DNA of 64,000 nt from the NCBI GenBank assembly GCA_019636475.1, contig JAHBXN010000006.1, positions 270,071 through 334,070 on the forward strand. Direction: 5' to 3'. Positions 8,167-16,605 of the stretch are shown one piece after another. The notes beneath the pieces were generated by a model. That model saw only the letters and a list, made by a program, of their open reading frames with translations. It made no database searches and was not told the origin of the DNA. The translations under genes were made by a program, and so were the position numbers. The stretch comes from Phycisphaerae bacterium. Its GTDB lineage: Bacteria; Planctomycetota; Phycisphaerae; UBA1845; UTPLA1. Position 1 is the stretch's first letter, and every line of letters begins with the position of its first letter.

Positions 8167-9993
8167 ATGGGCATCGACGGCTGGATCACGCTTGCGCTTC
8201 TCGTGGCAATGATCTACGGGCTGATCCGGTATGCACACCTTGCCGACGTTGTATTTCTAAGCGGCGTCACGCTGCTGGGTCTTTGCGGCGTCGTGACACC
8301 CCGGGAGGCGCTGTCCGGCTTCTCGAACCCCGGCATGCTGACCGTGGCGGCGCTGTTTGTCGTTGCAACCGGTTTGCGCGAAACCGGGGCATTGGATGTC
8401 ATCGCGCATCATTTGCTGGGGACGGACGGCAACGAGCGGAAGGCGCTGGTCCGCCTGACCGTAAGCCTTTCGCTGGTATCGGCGTTTCTGAATAACACGA
8501 CTGTCGTGGCGATGGCGATTCCGGTGGTGCTGGACTGGTGTCGCCGGCACGGGATCGCGCCGTCGAAGCTGCTGATACCGATCAGCTATGCCAGTATCGT
8601 CGGCGGATGCTGTACTCTGATTGGGACGAGCACGAATCTTGTCATACAGGGGCTGATGCTGGATAGCGGCATGCGGGGCATGACTTTTTTCGAGATCGGG
8701 GCGGTTGGTCTGCCGATCGCGCTGGTCAGCGTCATGTTCCTGGTCTTCGTGGTGCCGCGGTTGTTGCCTGTTCGTGGCGAAATTTCGGAGCGAATCGACG
8801 CGGTCCGTCGCGAGTATCTGATTGAAATGGTCGTGCAGGCGGAGTGCCCCTTCGTTGGCATGACGGTGCAGGTCGCCGGTTTGCGACAGCTTCCGGGCCT
8901 GTTCCTGTTCGAGATTCAGCGTGGTCGGCAGATTATCGCGCCTGTTGGTCCCGACGAATTGCTGAGCAGCGGGGATCGGCTGGTCTTTGCAGGCGTGGTC
9001 AGTACGATCGTTGACTTGCAGAAGATCAAGGGGCTGAGCCCGGCCGCTCATGACGACCGTGAGGACGTTCGAGATTCGGCACGATCCGGCCGGCGATACT
9101 GCGAGGCTGTGGTGAGCACGAGCAGTCCGCTCGTCAGTCGAAGTGTTCGCGATTCAAACTTCCGTACAATTTATGACGCGGCGGTGATCGGTGTGCATCG
9201 AAACGGTGAGCGGCTTGAAGGAAAAATCGGCGACATCGTACTGCGATCCGGTGATACGCTGCTGCTTCAGGCATCGGCCGGTTTCGTGCGAGTGCATCGA
9301 AACAATCCCGATTTCTTTCTCGTGAGCGAGATCGGCGACGCCGAGCCGGTTCGACACGAAAAGTCGCGACTGGCGACGGGCATCTTGCTGGCAATGATCC
9401 TAATGATGGCTTTGCCGGACATTTGCGTTGCACTTGGTCTGCCTTCAGCGGTCCGGGAGCGAATCGAGCCGCTCCGGGTTTTGATGGCGTTTCTCGCGGC
9501 TGCTGTCATGATCGCGACACGATGCGTCACTTCAGCGAGTGCGCGGCGTAACGTGGAGTTCCAGGTGCTCCTGGTGATTGCCGCTTCGTTTGGTATTTCC
9601 CGTGCGATCGAGAAGACAGGGCTCGCCGAAATGGTCGCCGGAGTATTCATGCCTGTGGCGAGCGAATGGGGCGCGATCGGCGCACTGGCGGCGCTTTATT
9701 TGCTTGTGAGCGTCATGACGGAGATCGTCACGAACAATGCGGCGGCGGCATTGATGTTTCCCATTGCCGTCGCGACGGCCAACAAGCTGGGCGTGGATGC
9801 ACGGCCGTTCGTGATGGCGGTGACGATTGCAGCGTCGGCTGCATTCGCGTCACCGATCGGCTATCAGACGCACATGATGGTGTTCGGGCCCGGCGGATAT
9901 CGGTTCAGCGATTTCCTGCGCACCGGCATACCGCTCAACGTGATCTGGTTCGGCCTCGCGGTGCTGCTGATCCCGATGTGCTGGGGATTCTGA
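8167..9993 (+). CDS. SLC13/DASS-family anion permease with TrkA-C domains
   Basis: Predicted inner-membrane, sodium-coupled anion transporter (sulfate, dicarboxylate or similar; substrate not readable). Membrane halves at about residues 1-200 and 400-608 flank two cytoplasmic TrkA-C (RCK-C) domains at about 215-290 and 310-390. The substrate-site repeats 'FLNNTTVVAMAIP' and 'VTEIVTNNAAAALMFPIA' are characteristic of the family, as is 'IGTSTNLV'. Length of 608 is normal for the RCK-C containing branch. The ATG at 8167 is weakly supported by AGGG upstream. It converges on the transglutaminase gene with a 24-base gap. Confidence 0.9.
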   Translation: MGIDGWITLALLVAMIYGLIRYAHLADVVFLSGVTLLGLCGVVTPREALSGFSNPGMLTVAALFVVATGLRETGALDVIAHHLLGTDGNERKALVRLTVSLSLVSAFLNNTTVVAMAIPVVLDWCRRHGIAPSKLLIPISYASIVGGCCTLIGTSTNLVIQGLMLDSGMRGMTFFEIGAVGLPIALVSVMFLVFVVPRLLPVRGEISERIDAVRREYLIEMVVQAECPFVGMTVQVAGLRQLPGLFLFEIQRGRQIIAPVGPDELLSSGDRLVFAGVVSTIVDLQKIKGLSPAAHDDREDVRDSARSGRRYCEAVVSTSSPLVSRSVRDSNFRTIYDAAVIGVHRNGERLEGKIGDIVLRSGDTLLLQASAGFVRVHRNNPDFFLVSEIGDAEPVRHEKSRLATGILLAMILMMALPDICVALGLPSAVRERIEPLRVLMAFLAAAVMIATRCVTSASARRNVEFQVLLVIAASFGISRAIEKTGLAEMVAGVFMPVASEWGAIGALAALYLLVSVMTEIVTNNAAAALMFPIAVATANKLGVDARPFVMAVTIAASAAFASPIGYQTHMMVFGPGGYRFSDFLRTGIPLNVIWFGLAVLLIPMCWGF

Positions 9994-10017
9994 TTCCGGC
10001 GGCGGGCGCGGTATGGC

Positions 10018-11649
10018 TCACTTTTCAACGGACATGACTTCGATCTCTATTCTTCCCAGGACCGGCATCAGCGAGGCTACCGCGTTCGCAAGGCCTTCAT
10101 CGCCAAGAGGCATGATCGTCAGGGCCACGCGGTTGGGCTCACAGTCCGTCTGTCGCATGGCGGCGTCGATGTCGATCCACTTACCGCCGATGTAGACCTG
10201 CGTCCACATGTGATAGCCGAATGCACTTCCCTTTTTGTCGTGAATGTAACCGCTGGGCACTTCGATGATTCCGCTGACTCCGCGTGCCGGAAGGCCGGCA
10301 GCCCGGCACATGGCCGCGAGCAGCACGGCATGTTCGGTACAGTCTCCACTGCGGTTGCGGGCGACGTCGGAGGCGGTGGCAAAGCCGACATCCATGTTCT
10401 TGTTGGTGATGTATTCCGTTACTTTCTCGCGAAGCGCGGCCGCGATCTCGGCGGGCGTCGACGCACCGCGCGACGCGCGTTTCGCGAGGCGGCGTATTCG
10501 CGAGTCCGCCGCGTCGCAGACATGCGATGGAGCGAGGAACGGCCGAAGCAATTCATCGATTGAATCCGGTTTCGCGGCTTTCCGCGCGGCGTCCCAATCG
10601 TTGCGGCGGATGGTGATCTCCATCTCGCGATCGTTGATTCGCTTGCATGACTGCATCGGTGTGGCAGGCGGTTCGGGCAGGGGGCCGGGCGCGCCATCCT
10701 TGAGCCTAAATCGAAGCACGACCTTTTTCGCGCCGCGACCCACCTCGCGCTGCGTGGGCACGAAGGTTTCGAAGAACATCTCCGGCGGCGCTCCGCGCTT
10801 CATCGCATCTTCGCGGGTCGTTTCGTGCATTTTCATCTTCATGAAGCCGACATTCATGGTCATGAGCACGGGCGTGAAGTCGTCATCGACCCAGGTATCG
10901 GATTCGACGGCCATGTTCGCGGGCACGGCGCCGGCGGGTGCGCCTGCAACCGCGAGTCCACCAAGGTTCATGACCGAGGCGACTTGCGTCAGATCGCGCT
11001 TCTCTCCGAGGACATCCTGGCGCGATCGGCCGATGACCCTGCATTGCACTTCGAGCGGCCCATCCTTGCGGTAGGCCGGCTCGTAGGACTTGATTACATA
11101 GCTCGTGTCGGGTTTGAGACCCTTGGATTTCTGCAGGAGCGACTGTCCCCACGGGAACCTGATATCCGGATCAAAGTCGTACGCGAGGCGTTCCTTGACC
11201 TGTCCATACTGTTCGGCAATGAGGTGAATGCGGCCGTCTTTAATCTCACCCTTGAGCGTTTCGGGGTCTTTGCCCAGGGATGAGACGAACTGGAATGAAA
11301 GCGGCTTGCCGTCGGGTGTTTCGCGGTAGTTCTGATCCTGCACGATCTCGATTGAGACGTCGCCACGGCGAATGCCGATTTTCATTTTCATCTGGGTGCG
11401 GACCTCGTCGTCCTCGCGCCGAATCGATGTGTGCATGTAGCCGCACTGCTGATACTGCTCGGTTCGCGGATCCTGCATCATCACGACGTACCATCGCTCT
11501 TCCCGGTCCGGTGCGGTTTTTGATTCGGGACCGCTGGTCTCGGCGAACACGCCGGCCGGGCATAGTGAAGCGGCGATCAGGAAAAGGCGGCAGGCGAATG
11601 TCCATCTGAGCGGCGTGGATAGCTTTGAGCGATTGGGGATCAGGGTCAT
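10018..11649 (-). CDS. Exported transglutaminase-like protein
   Basis: Predicted periplasmic or surface protein with a C-terminal transglutaminase-like (papain-fold) domain. The N-terminus has basic residues, a hydrophobic run 'LFLIAASLCPAGVFA' and an Ala-X-Ala-like cleavage site. The domain near residues 400-500 shows the catalytic Cys in 'GDCTEHAVLLAAMCRAAGLP', His in 'YHMWTQVY' and Asp in 'WIDIDAAM', in the right order and spacing. The 350 residues before it are unassigned. The start at 11649 follows GAGGA; longer versions lack the signal peptide at the front. It may act as a peptidase or amidase rather than a cross-linker, as most bacterial members are uncharacterised. Divergent from a lipoprotein gene. 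Confidence 0.88.
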   Translation of the reverse strand: MTLIPNRSKLSTPLRWTFACRLFLIAASLCPAGVFAETSGPESKTAPDREERWYVVMMQDPRTEQYQQCGYMHTSIRREDDEVRTQMKMKIGIRRGDVSIEIVQDQNYRETPDGKPLSFQFVSSLGKDPETLKGEIKDGRIHLIAEQYGQVKERLAYDFDPDIRFPWGQSLLQKSKGLKPDTSYVIKSYEPAYRKDGPLEVQCRVIGRSRQDVLGEKRDLTQVASVMNLGGLAVAGAPAGAVPANMAVESDTWVDDDFTPVLMTMNVGFMKMKMHETTREDAMKRGAPPEMFFETFVPTQREVGRGAKKVVLRFRLKDGAPGPLPEPPATPMQSCKRINDREMEITIRRNDWDAARKAAKPDSIDELLRPFLAPSHVCDAADSRIRRLAKRASRGASTPAEIAAALREKVTEYITNKNMDVGFATASDVARNRSGDCTEHAVLLAAMCRAAGLPARGVSGIIEVPSGYIHDKKGSAFGYHMWTQVYIGGKWIDIDAAMRQTDCEPNRVALTIMPLGDEGLANAVASLMPVLGRIEIEVMSVEK

Positions 11650-11797
11650 GTCGTTACATTCCTCGAAAGGGTGCGCGAGTTCGGCACCGCGTACCGAGAT
11701 GCGTCGGCCGATGATCTCAGCGGAAATTAACGATGGCTGCAATCGATCATCACGCCCGTTTGACCGGTCGCCCGGTGCGGGTATCATCTCGCCCATC

Positions 11798-12445
11798 ATG
11801 CGGGATTCTAATCGCTGCGGATTTGCCTGCCTTCTCGGTTGCCCCCGCGATCGAGTTATTTCCGGAACGCGGGTACTTTGCGGCATGGTCGCAGTCCAGC
11901 TCACCATGCTTGTTGCCGGTTGTCAGCAACCTGCCCAGCCCGAGGGGCCGACGGCCTCGCGTCTAGCCGACGATGAGGACCTCGAACAGCTCTGGCAAAC
12001 GTCACTCGCCGTGCTTCAGAAGATGGATTTTCGGCCGGACCGGCAGGATCGGGCGATCGGCGTCATCACGACTTCCCCAACAACCTCGATGCAGTGGTAC
12101 GAACCCTGGCGGCAGGATGTCGCGACAGGCTATGCGCTGCTTGAGGCTTCGATTCATTCCATTCAGCGGGTTGTCACGGTGCGTTTTGTGAAGGGTGACT
12201 CGTGGTCAATGCAGGTGCAGGTTGATGTGTTTCGCCTGAGCCGTCCTTCGGCACAGATCACGACTGCGTCGTCGGTTTTGCATGGTTTTTCGGGGGTGCT
12301 GCCGACAACGGAGGCCAATGTCGCAGACAGTCCGGTATCTGAGCATTGGGTCCATGTGGGGCGTGATGGGCCGTTGGAAGAGCGGATTCTCAATCGCATT
12401 CTGAACGAGGCCGGCGCCGCGTGGGTGCAGGATTCGGTCGAATAG
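11798..12445 (+). CDS. Predicted lipoprotein of unknown function
   Basis: A 215-residue protein with a lipobox 'MLVAGC' near residue 43, which would be acylated and leave an outer- or inner-membrane anchored domain of about 170 residues. The mature part has 'LEQLWQTSLAVLQKMDFRPDRQDR' and 'GVITTSPTTSMQWYEPWRQD'. It resembles small domains that pair a 'TSP' strand with W-rich segments, but I recognise no named family. The start is uncertain because the n-region from ATG 11798 is long (about 40 residues); a later ATG at 11885 would leave no positive charge before the hydrophobic stretch. It lies 110 bases upstream of panB on the same strand. Confidence 0.75.
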   Translation: MRDSNRCGFACLLGCPRDRVISGTRVLCGMVAVQLTMLVAGCQQPAQPEGPTASRLADDEDLEQLWQTSLAVLQKMDFRPDRQDRAIGVITTSPTTSMQWYEPWRQDVATGYALLEASIHSIQRVVTVRFVKGDSWSMQVQVDVFRLSRPSAQITTASSVLHGFSGVLPTTEANVADSPVSEHWVHVGRDGPLEERILNRILNEAGAAWVQDSVE

Positions 12446-12554
12446 CCATCGGCGCCCTTGTTTTCAATCCCGATTCGCTTCTCGGATCCGTGAAGCGCCG
12501 CAGGCGCATCCGATTTCATTGAATTTGATCCGCCGGGTAACTACGCTAATTCAT

Positions 12555-13403
12555 ATGGCAGCTCGCGAGAAAATCACGCTTTCGACGCTTCAGGCGCGCA
12601 AACGGCAGGGTCGCAAGATCACGATGCTGACTGCGTACGATTATCCCACGGCGCAGATTCTGGATCAGGAAGGCGTCGATTGCATTCTGGTGGGGGACTC
12701 GGCTGCCCAGGTCGTGCTCGGCTATGACTCCACGCTTCCGATCAAGCTCGATTTTATGATCACGATCGCGGCGGCCGTTCGGCGCGGCGCGCCGAATGCG
12801 CTGCTCATCGGTGACATGCCGTACCTTTCGTTCAATGTAAACGCGGAGGAATCGATTCGTAACGCCGGGCGATTCATGGCGGAAGCCGGCTGCGATTGCG
12901 TCAAGGTTGAGGGCGATGCCCGCATTGCCGATACGGTGCGGCTGATGTCAGCGGCAACGATTCCTGTGATGGTGCATCTCGGCTTACGGCCGCAGGCAGT
13001 GCATCAGTTCGGCGGATATAGAGCGCAGGGTCGCGATGCACAATCGGCACAACGGCTGATCGACGATGCGCGGGTTCTGGAGGATGCGGGCGCTTGCGCG
13101 TTGCTTCTCGAGGCGGTGCCTCCGGAGCCGGCGCGAATCATTGCCGAGTCCACCCGACTGCCGGTGATTGGCTGCGGGGCCGGTCCCTATTGCGATGGGC
13201 ATGTCGTTGTGTTTCACGACATGGTGGGGCTGACGAATACGCCGCTTCCCCGGTTTGTCCGAAAATATGGCGAGGCCCGAGAATATCTCCGAAACGCGGT
13301 GCAGGGCTACGTGAAGGATATCCTTTCCGGCGATTACCCGACCGGCGATCACTGCTATCAGATGGAAGCGGGCGACGCCGAAAAAATCCGGCCCGCCACA
13401 TGA
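12555..13403 (+). CDS. panB: 3-Methyl-2-oxobutanoate hydroxymethyltransferase
   Basis: First committed step of pantothenate (coenzyme A) synthesis: transfer of hydroxymethyl from methylene-THF to 2-oxoisovalerate, cytoplasmic, Mg-dependent. The TIM-barrel signatures are clear: 'MLTAYDYPTAQILDQEGVD', 'ILVGDSAAQVVLG' (metal-binding Asp), 'VKVEGD' (active-site Lys region), 'VMVHLGLRPQ' and 'LLLEAVPPE' (catalytic Glu). The 282 residues are slightly longer than the E. coli enzyme. A TTG at 12519 could add 12 residues but is less likely than ATG 12555; neither has a clear Shine-Dalgarno. panC and panD are not nearby. Confidence 0.96.
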   Translation: MAAREKITLSTLQARKRQGRKITMLTAYDYPTAQILDQEGVDCILVGDSAAQVVLGYDSTLPIKLDFMITIAAAVRRGAPNALLIGDMPYLSFNVNAEESIRNAGRFMAEAGCDCVKVEGDARIADTVRLMSAATIPVMVHLGLRPQAVHQFGGYRAQGRDAQSAQRLIDDARVLEDAGACALLLEAVPPEPARIIAESTRLPVIGCGAGPYCDGHVVVFHDMVGLTNTPLPRFVRKYGEAREYLRNAVQGYVKDILSGDYPTGDHCYQMEAGDAEKIRPAT

Positions 13404-13486
13404 GCGCTCCGATGAGCGCGACGCTCGGGCAACGCATCCCATTGGAGCGGCGTTACGCGGAGTCCTTTCGCGGTTAGAATTCGCGT

Positions 13487-15316
13487 ATGGAAATCACGCG
13501 GATTCGGAACTTCTCCATTATTGCACACATCGACCACGGCAAGAGCACGCTGGCTGATCGGCTGCTCCTGCGCTGCGGCGCGATCACACAGCGCGAATTT
13601 CGCGATCAGATACTCGACGACATGGACCTCGAGCGCGAAATGGGCATCACGATCAAGGCCAACCGCTGTACGCTCGATTACGATTTTCCCGGTTCGGATC
13701 CGAAGCGCGCCCGGCAGCTTCCGGCCGGCCGTTACATGCTTAACCTGATCGATACGCCGGGCCACGTTGATTTCCACTACGAGGTCAGCCGGGCGCTGGC
13801 GGCGTGTGAAGGCGTGCTGCTGCTGGTGGATGCTTCGCAGGGTATTGAGGCGCAAACGCTGGCCAATGCCTACAAGGCGATCGACGCCAACCTGACGATC
13901 ATACCGGTCATCAACAAGATCGATCTGCCTTCGGCCCGCCCCGAGGACATCGCGCTGGAACTGGAACAGGTTCTTGCTCTGCCCGCGGACGAGGCGATCT
14001 TCGCATCCGCCAAGACCGGCGTCGGTGTCGATGACATCCTCAAGGCCATCGTTGAGCAGATTCCCTCGCCGGTCGGCACGACGGGGCCGCTCAAGGCGAT
14101 GATTTACGACGCCAAGTCCGATCCGCATCGCGGCGTCGTGTGCCATGTTCGCGTCGTCGATGGCACGCTCCGCAAGGGTGACAAGATCAAGCTGATGGCC
14201 GCTCAACGCACCTATCAGGTCACTGATCTGGGCGTGTTTCGGCCGAAGATGCAGAGCCGGACTGAGCTGGCGCCGGGGCAGGTGGGTTACGTCTTTGCCG
14301 GCATCAAGACCATCCATGACGTGCACATCGGCGACACCATCACGATGGACAGCGACCCCTGCGACGAAGCCCTGCCGGGTTACATGCCGCCGCAGCAGAT
14401 GGTGTTCTGCGATTTTTATCCGGGCCCGGGCACGACGAGTCCGGAGCTGCGCGAAGCGATGGAGCAACTCTGGCTCAACGACTCCAGCTTCAACTTCTCG
14501 CCGGTCGCCAGCGCGGCGCTCGGCACCGGCTTCCGCTGCGGATTTCTCGGCCTGCTGCACATGAAGATCATCCAGGAACGACTCGAACGCGAGAGTGACG
14601 TCGATGTCGTGCAGACCGCGCCCACGGTCGGGTTCGAAGTGCTGCTGCGCGGCGGAAAGGTCATCACGATCGAGTCGCCGGCCGATCTGCCGGGCATGGA
14701 CAAGGTGGAGGAGATTCGCGAGCCCTACGTCAAGGCCGAGATCATTACCCCCGCGAAATTCATCGGCAATGTCATGGGCCTGTCGGAAGACCGGCGCGGC
14801 ATCTACAAACGCACCGAGTATCTTTCACCGGAACGCGCGCTGATCATCTACGATTTTCCCCTCGCGGAGGTCATTTACGACTATTTCGACCGGCTCAAGA
14901 GTGTCACCAGCGGCTATGCGACCATGGACTACGAGCTCACAGGCTTTCGCCGGGATGACCTCGTCAAGCTCGACATTCTCGTGAACGGAACCGTCGTCGA
15001 CGCGTTGAGCATCATCGTGCATCGCTCGCGGGCGGAGTACCGCGGCCGGAAGATGTTGATGCGCCTGCGAAAGGAAATCGACCGCCATTTGTTTGAGGTG
15101 CCGCTCCAGGCGGCGATCGGCGGAAAGATCATCGCCCGCGAGACCATCAAGGCGCTGCGCAAGGACGTCACGGCGAAGTGCTACGGCGGTGACGTATCCC
15201 GCAAGCGCAAGCTCCTCGAAAAACAGAAGGAAGGTAAAAAGCGCATGAAGCAGATTGCGAACGTCACCATTCCGCAATCTGCATTCATGGCTGTGCTGGA
15301 TTCAAGCGAAGAGTAA
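13487..15316 (+). CDS. lepA: Elongation factor 4 (LepA)
   Basis: Ribosome-bound translational GTPase. G-motifs are intact: P-loop 'AHIDHGKSTL', 'DTPGHVDF', 'NKIDLPSA' and 'SAKTGVGVDDI'. The EF4-specific C-terminal domain is present (from about residue 490), with 'RSRAEYRGRKMLMRLRKEID' and the basic tail 'RKRKLLEKQKEGKKRMKQI'. Length of 609 is typical. It begins 84 bases after panB on the same strand and converges with the next gene with a 16-base gap. No unusual substitutions in the nucleotide-binding motifs. Confidence 0.98.
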   Translation: MEITRIRNFSIIAHIDHGKSTLADRLLLRCGAITQREFRDQILDDMDLEREMGITIKANRCTLDYDFPGSDPKRARQLPAGRYMLNLIDTPGHVDFHYEVSRALAACEGVLLLVDASQGIEAQTLANAYKAIDANLTIIPVINKIDLPSARPEDIALELEQVLALPADEAIFASAKTGVGVDDILKAIVEQIPSPVGTTGPLKAMIYDAKSDPHRGVVCHVRVVDGTLRKGDKIKLMAAQRTYQVTDLGVFRPKMQSRTELAPGQVGYVFAGIKTIHDVHIGDTITMDSDPCDEALPGYMPPQQMVFCDFYPGPGTTSPELREAMEQLWLNDSSFNFSPVASAALGTGFRCGFLGLLHMKIIQERLERESDVDVVQTAPTVGFEVLLRGGKVITIESPADLPGMDKVEEIREPYVKAEIITPAKFIGNVMGLSEDRRGIYKRTEYLSPERALIIYDFPLAEVIYDYFDRLKSVTSGYATMDYELTGFRRDDLVKLDILVNGTVVDALSIIVHRSRAEYRGRKMLMRLRKEIDRHLFEVPLQAAIGGKIIARETIKALRKDVTAKCYGGDVSRKRKLLEKQKEGKKRMKQIANVTIPQSAFMAVLDSSEE

Positions 15317-15332
15317 CTCCCGCCGGGCGACG

Positions 15333-16412
15333 TTATCGCATGGGCCGGGGCAGCTCGCCCTGGGGGATTCGCATTCGAACATCCGCGGGGATGGTCAGGC
15401 CGTAAGGCTCCTGCGCTTCGAGGGCCCGGTACTTGCTCACCAGCGAGTTCCCGAACTTCCACGCTTCGCGCACCTCCTGGCAGATGCGGTTGTACTTCTG
15501 CTTGTCGATCGGCGCGGGCGCGACGGCCTGACGGCGAAAGCGCCGGCCGCGTGGAGGCGACACGATCGCCGGCTGCATCGCAACAGCTCGCATCGCCTGA
15601 AGCTGCCGAACCCCGGCATCAATCTGATCGTTCACGAGATTAACCTGATCGGCCAGTGCCTCCATGTGGGCACGCGCAATGGGCGGGCCTTCCCGTTCCA
15701 TGTCGGCCGTTCGCACGCAATAAACTTGTTCCCAGAGTTCGGTCGTTTTGTCGGGGATCGTGTTGAGTTTCTTCCACAACCCTTTTTCGACGAGCCGGGC
15801 GCGTTCCGCGTGCGCTTTGACCAGCTCTTCACCGCGCTGTTTTGCCGCCTGCAAGAGGTACTGTTCCCATGATTCCGGCGACTGAAGCGGAATTCTGCCC
15901 TCGACTGGCGGCCCCATGCGCTGGCAGATCGCCCAGGTGAGCTTCGCGCGCGGTACCACGGACGAGCCGTTTCGCATGCGACCCAGCGGATTCAGGTAGC
16001 TCTTCAGTGCCGATTTCGTCTGACCCGCGCGAAGCAGGCACAGGCCCAGACCAAGACGCAGTTCATTCAACGGCTCAAGATTCGCGCCCCGCGGCCATTC
16101 GGCAATGGCGGACTCCAACTTCTGAACGGCCTCTTCGAGATTTCCGGATTCAAGCAGTTCGAGGCATTCCCCGACAAGCGGTTCGTGCAGCTCAAGACCG
16201 TAAGGCTCGATTTTGAAGGACGAACCTCTCGCTCGTTCCACGCGCTTTTCGCGCGGGCGGCTCGATCGTCGTCCGCCCTGCGCGGCGACGAACTCCGGCT
16301 GGGCGATCACGAGCGAAAGCCCGCAAAGCACCGCGAGCCGAACGACGCGCCCCGGGTTGTCCCGCCGAAGGCTCCATCGTGTTGACCTGCCTGGGTTTAA
16401 TTTATCGAACAT
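15333..16412 (-). CDS. Exported TPR-like protein of unknown function
   Basis: A 359-residue secreted protein. The N-terminus has many Arg residues, then 'VVRLAVLCGLSLVIA' and 'FVAAQG', a likely signal peptidase I site. The mature part begins with a basic segment and then helical pairs that look like one or two TPR units ('CLELLESGNLEEAVQKLESAI', 'ELRLGLGLCLLRAGQTKSAL'), followed by a longer helical region. The ATG at 16412 follows GAGAGG. Not recognised as a named family; it may be a periplasmic scaffolding protein. Confidence 0.78.
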   Translation of the reverse strand: MFDKLNPGRSTRWSLRRDNPGRVVRLAVLCGLSLVIAQPEFVAAQGGRRSSRPREKRVERARGSSFKIEPYGLELHEPLVGECLELLESGNLEEAVQKLESAIAEWPRGANLEPLNELRLGLGLCLLRAGQTKSALKSYLNPLGRMRNGSSVVPRAKLTWAICQRMGPPVEGRIPLQSPESWEQYLLQAAKQRGEELVKAHAERARLVEKGLWKKLNTIPDKTTELWEQVYCVRTADMEREGPPIARAHMEALADQVNLVNDQIDAGVRQLQAMRAVAMQPAIVSPPRGRRFRRQAVAPAPIDKQKYNRICQEVREAWKFGNSLVSKYRALEAQEPYGLTIPADVRMRIPQGELPRPMR

Positions 16413-16605
16413 GGATATGTCCTCTCTCGCAAGTGAATACATGCAAATGCGACTGCCGCCGCGACCGTCGCGAATCACACCCTGACTAGCGAGAAATCCG
16501 GACCGGCCGGGCAATCCGGCCTGAAAAAAAGACAAGAATTTTGCGCCCACGGCGTCGAGCCAAGGTCGAATGGGGCCGCAGTCCAAGCAGGCGCCCGGCT
16601 GCCGG

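Noticed and set aside
13358..14560. 400-codon open frame opposite lepA
   Set aside because: It lies fully antisense to a clear LepA gene; its composition is the mirror of a high-G+C coding region with no recognisable motif.
16500..16540. GGCCGG-5-CCGGCC hairpin with a nearby A-run as terminator for the kinase gene
   Set aside because: On the minus strand the T-run comes before, not after, the hairpin, so it does not fit a terminator for that gene.
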